Shown here: positions 16,011 through 22,970 of the stretch, piece by piece
Layout of the letters: every line of letters begins with the position of its first letter
Position numbering within the stretch: position 1 is the first letter of the stretch
Assembly (NCBI GenBank): GCA_017503105.1
Contig: JAFVTS010000022.1
Location: 39,086 to 103,085 of the forward strand
Origin: Clostridia bacterium
Lineage (GTDB): Bacteria; Bacillota; Clostridia; Oscillospirales; CAG-272
Length of the DNA: 64,000 nt
Reading direction: 5' to 3'
Program-made: the position numbers and the translations under genes
The notes under the pieces: model-generated
Databases searched by the model: none
Seen by the model: the letters and a program-made list of their open reading frames with translations, nothing else
Told to the model about the DNA's origin: nothing

Positions 16011-16827
16011 ACTCGAAATGCGAGCCGCAAAGGAAGCAACCCTCGTGTATACATCCCACAGGACAAACGTCCTTGCAGGTTCCGCAACCCGTGCACTTGT
16101 CGTAATCTATTACGGCAAGATTGTCTACGAGAGTTATTGCACCCTCGGGACAGTTCTTCACGCACTTTCCGCAGGCTATACAGCCGTTGGAGCAGTATTT
16201 ACGAACGTCGGCACCCTTTTTGCGGCTGTTGCATTTTACTACAACACGCTCGGTGTCCTTGATGAGATGAATAAGTCCGTTGGGACAAACGTCAACGCAT
16301 ATGCCGCATCCGATGCATTTGGTCGGATTTATGTCGGCAACGCCGTTTTCGTTTATCTCTATCGCGCCCCTCGGACACGCCTTCATACAGTCGCCGTAGC
16401 CAAGGCAGGCATAGATGCAGAATCTGTCACCCGAGAAGCTCATATTTGCCGCGTGACAGGTCTTGGGACCTGTATAGATATACTTCTTCTCCTCGGGACG
16501 GCAAGCACCGTTACAAGCAACGTAAGCCACGCGCTCGACAACGTCAGCCGCCTCGACTCCGAGAATTGCGGCAACGTTCTTCGCCGTTCCGTCACCACCC
16601 GGGATACAAAGGCTCGGATTCGTTTCCTCACCCTCGGCAAGCGCCTTGGCGTAAGAATCACAACCCGAATATCCGCAGGCACCGCAGTTAGCACCGGGAA
16701 GACACTCTCTTATGGGTGCGAATTTTTCATTTTCCTTTACCGCGAAGAATATCGACGCGACCGTAAGAAGGACGGCGCAGATCACCGCAGTAGCAAGAAG
16801 GATCAGTACGGGAATTAAAATTTCCAT
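16009..16827 (-). CDS. rnfB: Rnf complex subunit B, multi-cluster ferredoxin-like protein
   Basis: 272 residues. After one N-terminal membrane helix comes the [4Fe-4S] motif GANCGACGYSGC (near residue 48), then ferredoxin-type modules: CIYACLGYGDCMKACPRGAI, CIGCGICVDVCPNGLI, CIACGKCVKNCPEGAI and CTGCGTCKDVCPVGCI. RnfB takes electrons from reduced ferredoxin and passes them into the membrane part of the Rnf complex. It is the last gene of the rnf operon, 23 bases after rnfA. The protein ends CFLCGSHFE with two more cysteines. The subunit type is beyond doubt. Confidence 0.97.
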   Translation of the reverse strand: MEILIPVLILLATAVICAVLLTVASIFFAVKENEKFAPIRECLPGANCGACGYSGCDSYAKALAEGEETNPSLCIPGGDGTAKNVAAILGVEAADVVERVAYVACNGACRPEEKKYIYTGPKTCHAANMSFSGDRFCIYACLGYGDCMKACPRGAIEINENGVADINPTKCIGCGICVDVCPNGLIHLIKDTERVVVKCNSRKKGADVRKYCSNGCIACGKCVKNCPEGAITLVDNLAVIDYDKCTGCGTCKDVCPVGCIHEGCFLCGSHFE

Positions 16828-16850
16828 AGCTTTTCACTACCTCCTTTCCA

Positions 16851-17450
16851 TCAGGCGAGCAGCGTTTCAAAAACGCCGCTGAAGCCTAAGAAGGCAAGAG
16901 AAACGATAGACGCCGCAACAAGCGTGACGGGCAAGCCCTTCATACACTCGGGCGCGGGGCAATTCTCTATTCTTGAACGAACGCCCGCGAAGAGCACCAT
17001 CGCAAGAAGGAAGCCGATTCCGACGCCGAGGGAGGATATCATTGATTCAAGGAAATTATATCCGTCGGTGATGTTGTTGAGCGTTACGCCGAGAACCGCG
17101 CAATTCGTGGTTATAAGAGGAAGATAAACTCCGAGAGCCGCGTGGAGGGCGGGAATAAACTTCTTCAGCACTATCTCAACGAACTGAACGAGAGCCGCGA
17201 TAACGAGAATGAAGAGTATCGTTTCAAGATATTCAAGCTTGTTGGGAACGAGCAGATAGAAGTAAAGAGGATAAGTCACCGCCGTTGCAACGAGCATAAC
17301 GAAGGTAACGGCGATACCCATACCGAAGGCTTGATTGAACTTCTTGGAAACGCCGAGGAAGGGGCAGATTCCGAGGAACTTCTGAAGCACGTAGTTATTG
17401 ACGAGCACACCCGCCATAAGAATGAGAGTCAGCTGTTTTAAATATTCCAT
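16851..17450 (-). CDS. rnfA: Rnf complex subunit A
   Basis: 199 residues, six membrane helices, with ALVNNYVLQKFLGICPFLG-type N terminus (here MAGVLVNNYVLQKFLGICPF) and TTNCAVLGVTLNN near the middle, both hallmarks of RnfA/NqrE. The conserved cysteines in these two half-repeats hold an intramembrane [2Fe-2S] cluster in the family. Its start codon shares one base with the stop codon of rnfE (TAATG), so translation is coupled. Confidence 0.97.
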   Translation of the reverse strand: MEYLKQLTLILMAGVLVNNYVLQKFLGICPFLGVSKKFNQAFGMGIAVTFVMLVATAVTYPLYFYLLVPNKLEYLETILFILVIAALVQFVEIVLKKFIPALHAALGVYLPLITTNCAVLGVTLNNITDGYNFLESMISSLGVGIGFLLAMVLFAGVRSRIENCPAPECMKGLPVTLVAASIVSLAFLGFSGVFETLLA

Positions 17451-18205
17451 TATGCTTCACCTCCCTCTGCTTCTTTTCCCGCGGGTGCGGACACCTGATC
17501 CGCGTTTGCGGTGAGCTCAGCGGTCTCGCTGCAAGCAGTCTTTCCGCAAATGCCCGCGGAGGGACAGCCCTCACAGCCCGCAAGCTGCTTTCTCTTTTCC
17601 TTACCCTTGTTAACACCTATCTTATTTATAATTGCGATAAGAATACCGAAGACGAGGAAGCCGCCCGGTGCTTGAGTAAGAATGGGAAGATAATATCCGT
17701 TTTCATTGAAGAAGGGTATCTTGTAGCCCGCGAAGGTAGCCGCGCCGAGCACTTCTCTGACAGTTGCCATAGCGAGAAGGGCAAGAAGGAAGCCAAGACC
17801 CATTCCAAGTCCGTCAAAAGCGGAATCCACGACGCCATTTTTGCTTGCAAACATCTCCGCTCTGCCGAGTATGATGCAGTTAACGACGATAAGCGCAAGA
17901 TAAACGCCCATCATATCGTAAAGAGATGGCAAGTAAGCGTGCATCAAGAGCTGAACCGCGGTAACGAAGCCCGCTATAATAACGATATAGCAAGGGATTC
18001 TGACCGTGTCGGGAATGACCTTCCTGAGCGCGGAGATAACCACGTTTGAGCAAATAAGAACTATCGTTGCCGCAACACCCATACCGAGAGCGGAGATAAC
18101 GCTGTTGGTCATTGCGAGGGTGGGGCAAGTGCCGAGCACGAGCACGAGCACGGGGTTTTCAAGAATCAGTCCTTTAAGAAGGAGCATAAGCTTGTTGTTT
18201 TTCAT
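17450..18205 (-). CDS. rnfE: Rnf complex subunit E with a Cys-rich C-terminal tail
   Basis: 251 residues. The first about 200 form the six-helix RnfE/NqrD fold (ENPVLVLVLGTCPTLAMTNS and VVNCIILGRAEMFASKNG carry the conserved cysteines that share the membrane iron-sulfur cluster with RnfA). The remaining 40 residues are an extension with CEGCPSAGICGKTAC and then a Ser/Ala/Glu-rich end; typical RnfE proteins stop near the last helix. The start overlaps the rnfG stop by four bases. Confidence 0.95.
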   Translation of the reverse strand: MKNNKLMLLLKGLILENPVLVLVLGTCPTLAMTNSVISALGMGVAATIVLICSNVVISALRKVIPDTVRIPCYIVIIAGFVTAVQLLMHAYLPSLYDMMGVYLALIVVNCIILGRAEMFASKNGVVDSAFDGLGMGLGFLLALLAMATVREVLGAATFAGYKIPFFNENGYYLPILTQAPGGFLVFGILIAIINKIGVNKGKEKRKQLAGCEGCPSAGICGKTACSETAELTANADQVSAPAGKEAEGGEA

Positions 18206-19422
18206 TTACGTCTCCTCCTTTGGAAATAGATAGCAACACCCAAAGCGGCGATGCCTATAACGATCACGGAAGCTCCGATGGCTTGGTACGTCTTTACTTC
18301 CTTTTCATACTCCGTGTCAACGTACTCAAGAGCGGCAAATACCGCGTCCTCGATACGCACGGAAGTTACCGTTGCTTTGGTGACGAGATCGGCTTTCGTG
18401 CTGAAGTTCATTCTGTTTATACCGACAAAGCTCTCTTCGAGTCTTTTTACGGCGGGGGTGTTAAGATAAATGTGCACGCCCTCGGTCTTTCCGTCGCCCT
18501 CTTGCCAGGACGGGCTGAGCGACCACGAGAGAAGGTCGAAGCCGACGACCGTGAAATCGTTGTCAACGGCAAACACGAAGTTCGACTCTATCGCGCCAAA
18601 GCCCCAAGGGTTGAAGGTCTCGCCGTAAACGGCGTAGCCCTTTCCGCTCTTTTCCTTATAAACTGCAATTTTATAAGGTACCCAATTCTTGTCGATGGAT
18701 TCACCCTCGAGAGCGACGCCACTCTTCTTTGTGAGGAGCTCAAAATCGCCTGCACCGACGAGCATTTCCTTTGCGTGGTTGAATATTTCTTCCTCAGTAA
18801 GCGGAAGTATCACTTTAGGATCGGACTGCTCGGCTGCGTCACCCGCGTCAAGAGCAGTGAGACGGGCGGTCGGAATAGCGTCGGCCTTTGCGGCGAGTAT
18901 AAGCTTCACAGCCGCAAGCGCGTCGGAAACAGCCTTTCTTACAGCCGTTGACGAATACGTAGCACCCGTAACGAGAGCTACGTCATCGACGGAATCCTTG
19001 CCGACGAAGTTGTTAACGGCGTCTGGCATTTTATCCTTGCCGATCGTGTCCTCGTATTTTGTTATATATACACCCTTGACCTTTCCGTCCATACCTACTC
19101 CGACGGTGAGGTCTATCTCAGCCTCAAAGCCTTTAGGAATAACGAGCGTTACGGCGTAGCCCATTCCGTGCTTCTCCTCGTAGACCTCGGAAACGTAGCT
19201 GTCCTCTCCGAAATCGGGAAGCCCCTTCATAGGGTCACCGAAATCAGCACCCGATTTATCACCGCCGAACACCGCTCTCAAAGACTCGGTTCTGGCAAGT
19301 CTTTCGTTTTCGGCAATTTCGGGAGCCGTGAAGTGGTTGATAGTTGCGAGAAGCGCCGCGACTATCAGGCAAATCGTGCCAAGAACTATGGCGGGGGTAA
19401 AATTCTTTAATTTCAATTTCAT
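18202..19422 (-). CDS. rnfG: Rnf complex subunit G, double-length with two FMN_bind-like domains
   Basis: 406 residues, about twice the usual RnfG length of around 200. Residues 1-170 are a normal RnfG: an N-terminal membrane helix, the AVTLVIPKGF region, and VTGATYSSTAVRKAV, where the Thr of the (S/T)GAT(Y)(S/T)S motif carries covalent FMN. After a linker (about 175-205) a second domain (about 210-375) has the same layout, but its motif reads TKATVTSVRIEDAV, with Lys in place of the Gly before Ala. A second membrane helix and RRRRK close the protein. The second domain may be a structural or inactive copy. Start and stop overlap the neighbouring rnf genes by four bases each. Confidence 0.93.
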   Translation of the reverse strand: MKLKLKNFTPAIVLGTICLIVAALLATINHFTAPEIAENERLARTESLRAVFGGDKSGADFGDPMKGLPDFGEDSYVSEVYEEKHGMGYAVTLVIPKGFEAEIDLTVGVGMDGKVKGVYITKYEDTIGKDKMPDAVNNFVGKDSVDDVALVTGATYSSTAVRKAVSDALAAVKLILAAKADAIPTARLTALDAGDAAEQSDPKVILPLTEEEIFNHAKEMLVGAGDFELLTKKSGVALEGESIDKNWVPYKIAVYKEKSGKGYAVYGETFNPWGFGAIESNFVFAVDNDFTVVGFDLLSWSLSPSWQEGDGKTEGVHIYLNTPAVKRLEESFVGINRMNFSTKADLVTKATVTSVRIEDAVFAALEYVDTEYEKEVKTYQAIGASVIVIGIAALGVAIYFQRRRRK

Positions 19423-20369
19423 TTCTCCGCACCTCCGAGGGGACGCTTAAGGGTCCATTTTTCGATATAGGGAGAAAGGATGTTCATTATAAGGATAGAG
19501 AACGAAACACCCTCGGGATAAGTTCCGTAAAATCTGATGAGCACGGTTATGAGCGCGCATCCGAAGGCGAATATCATCTTACCGAGCCTCGTAATGGGGG
19601 TGGTCACGTAGTCCGTTGCCATAAATACGGCGCCGAGAAGAAGACCGCCCGAGAGGACGTGATAAAGAGAAACGAGGGGGTTGCCCGTTATCGCAAGCGA
19701 GAGCACGAAAACTCCGCCGACGAAGATAAGGGGAACCTCAAAATGGATTACGCGTCTTATAACGAGATAAAGGAATCCGAGAAGGATAGCCGCGCCGCAG
19801 ACCTCGCCTATCGCGCCCGACTTGAAGCCGAGGAACATATCAAGAAGCGAGGGGAGCGCGTCGGACTCCTTGGAAAGGAGCTCAAGAGGCGTTGCTGACG
19901 TCGTAAGGTCTGCCACCTCGGGCTTTCCGAACGCGAGAGATGCTCCGCCGCCGACGGACGCGGTAAAGCAAAGAGTCATAAAGATACGGCCCGTGATGGC
20001 GGGGTTAGCAAAATTACAGCCAATGCCGCCGAATAGGCACTTTACTACGATTATCGCGAAGAGCGAGCCGATAACGCATTGCCAGATAGGAACGTCGGCG
20101 TGCAAATTAAGGGCAAGCAAAAGACCCGTAACTACCGCGGAAAGATCTCCGACGGTCTGCGGTTTTTTTGCGATAAGATTAAAAAGAAATTCACCGAGTA
20201 CGGCACTTACGACGCAAGCGGCAATGACCGCGAGAGCGCGGATGCCGAAAAGAAGCACGCCCATCACCGTCGTCGGAACGAGGGCGATTATCACGTCAAG
20301 CATAATGCGAGACGTGGACGCTGTCGAGCGGATATGAGGAGATGATGAAATTACAAGCTGCTTATCCAT
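19419..20369 (-). CDS. rnfD: Rnf complex subunit D
   Basis: 316 residues with eight to ten membrane helices. The sequence DLTTSATPLELL near residue 170 contains the SAT motif whose Thr bears covalently bound FMN in RnfD/NqrB. GGIGCNFANPAITGRIFM and FMATDYVTTPIT are further family blocks. The subunit forms part of the Na+ or H+ channel. It starts one base after the rnfC stop codon. No flavin transferase (ApbE) gene is present in the window, although RnfD and RnfG both need one. Confidence 0.97.
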   Translation of the reverse strand: MDKQLVISSSPHIRSTASTSRIMLDVIIALVPTTVMGVLLFGIRALAVIAACVVSAVLGEFLFNLIAKKPQTVGDLSAVVTGLLLALNLHADVPIWQCVIGSLFAIIVVKCLFGGIGCNFANPAITGRIFMTLCFTASVGGGASLAFGKPEVADLTTSATPLELLSKESDALPSLLDMFLGFKSGAIGEVCGAAILLGFLYLVIRRVIHFEVPLIFVGGVFVLSLAITGNPLVSLYHVLSGGLLLGAVFMATDYVTTPITRLGKMIFAFGCALITVLIRFYGTYPEGVSFSILIMNILSPYIEKWTLKRPLGGAEK

Positions 20370-20370
20370 A

Positions 20371-21720
20371 TTATTTATCTCCTCCCTTCTTGCCCGCAGC
20401 GGCGGTGCTTGTTTTGTATTCTCTTACTGCCGCCTTTGCAAGACGGTTGTTTTCAACGAGCGGACGCTTCGCGGGGCATACGAACGAGCAGCAGCCGCAT
20501 TCGATGCAAAGTCCGATCTTCTCGTCCTCGAGTCTTTCGCACATCTCACGCTTGTCGGAAATGTTAAGCGCTCTTGCGAAATAGGTGGGCTGAAGACCCA
20601 TCGGACACGCACTGACGCATCTGCCGCAGTGAATGCACGCGGTGGACTTAGGCGGTGCCGCATCACGCTCGGAGAGGACCGTTATCGCGTTCGTGGTCTT
20701 CAAAACGGGGTGCGCGTCAGTCCAGACCGCAACGCCCATCATAGGACCGCCGAGGAGGATCTTTCCGATCTCACACGACGTGCCGCCAACGAACTCTATG
20801 ACCTCGCCAAGGCTCGTGCCTATGGGAGCTATGACGTTTGCGGGAGAGGCTATAGCGGAGCCGTCAACGGTTATCACCTTTTCTACAAGAGGCATACCCG
20901 TCTTAACGTAGCTCGCAAGGAACGCAAGCGACGTGACGTTCATAACGATAACGCCGACGTCCGCAGGCAGCTTTCCTTCGGGAACGACAAGACCCGTCGT
21001 ATTGTATATCAGAATCTTTTCTCCGCCTTGAGGATAAGTAGAGGGCATCGGGCATATTCTGACCTTTGGCATATCGGCGAACACGTCTTTGAGCTTTGCG
21101 ATAGCCTCGGGCTTATTCTTTTCAATTCCGAAAACGACCTCTTCAAAATCGCAGAAGCGGCATAACAGCTCCACTCCCTCTCGGAGAAGATCCGATTTTT
21201 CGACCATCGTCCTCGTGTCGGACGTGATATAAGGCTCACATTCCGCTCCGTTTAAGACAAGGCGCTTGATGATCCCCTTACCTATCGCATCGAGCTTCAC
21301 CGAAGTCGGGAAGCCCGCGCCGCCGAGTCCGACAAGACCGGAGGCTCTTACCGCCGCGCTGAAGGATGCGAAGTCCGTGATCTCGGGTACGCGAAGATCG
21401 GGGTCGGGGGTCATCTCACCGTCCGATTCTATTACGACGGAGTCTATTTCCTTTCCCGCCGAGACGAGTGTCTTTTCAATTTTCTTTACCGTTCCCGAAA
21501 CGGATGAATGTACGGGTGATGAAACGTAACCCGCCGCTTCTCCGACGAGCGTGCCGACGTATACCTTATCACCGGGCTTTACGACGGGGGTCGCAGGCGC
21601 GCCGATATGATGAAGCATAGAGATCGACACCTGAGCGGGCGCAGGCATTCTCACGGGGATCGCCTCAGCCGTATTCTTTCTGTGCGGAACGTGTACTTTT
21701 CCAAGCTTGAATAACGACAT
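20371..21720 (-). CDS. rnfC: Rnf complex subunit C, NADH-binding
   Basis: 449 residues, soluble. It has an N-terminal barrel-sandwich part, GLVGLGGAGFPTSVKL near residue 137 (NADH/FMN site), then two [4Fe-4S] motifs, CIHCGRCVSACPMGL and CIECGCCSFVCPAKRPL, in the last 90 residues. RnfC exchanges electrons with NAD+/NADH. It is the first gene of the operon, preceded by GAAAGGAATT and a consensus promoter. The order C-D-G-E-A-B matches clostridial rnf operons. Confidence 0.97.
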   Translation of the reverse strand: MSLFKLGKVHVPHRKNTAEAIPVRMPAPAQVSISMLHHIGAPATPVVKPGDKVYVGTLVGEAAGYVSSPVHSSVSGTVKKIEKTLVSAGKEIDSVVIESDGEMTPDPDLRVPEITDFASFSAAVRASGLVGLGGAGFPTSVKLDAIGKGIIKRLVLNGAECEPYITSDTRTMVEKSDLLREGVELLCRFCDFEEVVFGIEKNKPEAIAKLKDVFADMPKVRICPMPSTYPQGGEKILIYNTTGLVVPEGKLPADVGVIVMNVTSLAFLASYVKTGMPLVEKVITVDGSAIASPANVIAPIGTSLGEVIEFVGGTSCEIGKILLGGPMMGVAVWTDAHPVLKTTNAITVLSERDAAPPKSTACIHCGRCVSACPMGLQPTYFARALNISDKREMCERLEDEKIGLCIECGCCSFVCPAKRPLVENNRLAKAAVREYKTSTAAAGKKGGDK

Positions 21721-21775
21721 CTTAATTCCTTTCTTGATTACTCCTTTAGTTAGGGAGCCAATATTTTACATACTA

Positions 21776-21804
21776 ATTATAACACGCGGAAGCTTCAAAG
21801 TCAA
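21776..21804 (-). promoter_or_regulatory. Promoter of the rnf operon
   Basis: On the minus strand, TTGACT (21804-21799) and TATAAT (21781-21776), 17-bp spacer, about 55 bases before rnfC. Confidence 0.88.
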
Positions 21805-21882
21805 TATAAAAAGATCGTTATAAAAATAACTATTGACGCCGTGCGTTTTCACACTTTTTCCGTAAATACGTGTGCACCGCGA

Positions 21883-21911
21883 TTGACATTTGAGCGCGTG
21901 AATGCTATAAT
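21883..21911 (+). promoter_or_regulatory. Promoter of the alpha/beta-hydrolase gene
   Basis: TTGACA at 21883-21888, TATAAT at 21906-21911, 17-bp spacer. It is divergent from the rnf promoter, about 80 bp away. Confidence 0.88.
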
Positions 21912-22015
21912 ATTGAAAGAGCCCTCGCACGGGAATAAGCAATTTTTCTCCGAGGGGCGACTTTTTATTCAAAAAACGAGCATAATCTCAATAAAAAATG
22001 AAAGGACGCGTAAGT

Positions 22016-22951
22016 ATGCGGCTTTTTACCGTCTTTGCGGCAGTTGCGGCTGTCGCGATGATCTTGGCCTTATATTGCGTTTACCGCAAGGTCTTTTACA
22101 ATTCGCGAAAAAACAGGTCGAGCGACCCCTACGCAGCTCTTTCAAGCCCCTATCTTGAAGGAATGCGCGACGTCGTAAGGCAGCAGATAGACGACCTTAG
22201 TATGTACCCGTGTGAAGAAATCCGTATAAAAGCAAAAGACGGCAAGATGCTTTACGGAAGGTATTACAAGGGGGAGGACACAGCACCCGTGTGCATTCTT
22301 TTTCACGGGTACAAGGGCTCGTCCCACACCGAGCTCTCGGGCGCGGCTCTTATGATGCTCTCACACGGCATCGGCGCGGTAGTCGTCGACCAAAGAGCGC
22401 ACGGAAACAGCTGCGGCGTCACGGTGTCGTTCGGTATAAAGGAGCGCTTCGACTGCCTTCGGTGGGCAGATTACGTGAAAGAGCGCTTTGGAGAGGACAG
22501 AAAAATAATTCTTTACGGCATTTCTATGGGCGCGGCGACCGTCCTTATGTCGACGGAGCTTGAATTGCCGAGGGGAGTTTGCGCGGTAATTGCCGACTGC
22601 CCCTACTCCGAGCCGTCCGCGATAATCAAGCGGGTCCTCAAAAACAGAGGGCTTCCGCCGAAAGCCGTATACCCGACGGTCTATCTCTCTGCACTCGTCT
22701 TCGGACGCTTTGATCTCTCCGCCGCCTCACCCCGTCTTGCGGTCAAAAACGCAAAAGTGCCCATTCTCTTGATCCACGGCGACGCAGACGATTTCGTGCC
22801 GCACTCGATGAGCGAGGATATATATAACGGCAATACTCTGATAAGCAGGCTCTTCACCGTCGGAGGGGCAAAGCACGGTGCAAGCTTCGCCGTCGGGCAG
22901 GAGCGTTACGTGCGAGAGGTCTTATCCTTTATAGATGAAAAAACGCGCTGA
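22016..22951 (+). CDS. Membrane-anchored alpha/beta hydrolase
   Basis: 311 residues. An N-terminal helix (about 3-22) followed by Lys/Arg-rich sequence anchors the protein with its catalytic part probably outside. The fold signatures are ILFHGYKGSS (oxyanion-hole region), YGISMGAAT (nucleophile elbow, GxSxG), LLIHGDADDFVP (acid) and GAKHG (histidine). These are all elements of the serine-hydrolase triad seen in the BAAT/Abhydrolase group often called alpha/beta hydrolase with cap. ATG 22016 has AAGGA nine bases upstream and is preferred over ATG 21998, which has none. The stop overlaps the start region of the M16 peptidase gene within about 20 bases. Confidence 0.88.
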   Translation: MRLFTVFAAVAAVAMILALYCVYRKVFYNSRKNRSSDPYAALSSPYLEGMRDVVRQQIDDLSMYPCEEIRIKAKDGKMLYGRYYKGEDTAPVCILFHGYKGSSHTELSGAALMMLSHGIGAVVVDQRAHGNSCGVTVSFGIKERFDCLRWADYVKERFGEDRKIILYGISMGAATVLMSTELELPRGVCAVIADCPYSEPSAIIKRVLKNRGLPPKAVYPTVYLSALVFGRFDLSAASPRLAVKNAKVPILLIHGDADDFVPHSMSEDIYNGNTLISRLFTVGGAKHGASFAVGQERYVREVLSFIDEKTR

Positions 22952-22970
22952 GCAAACGAAAGGAAACGAT

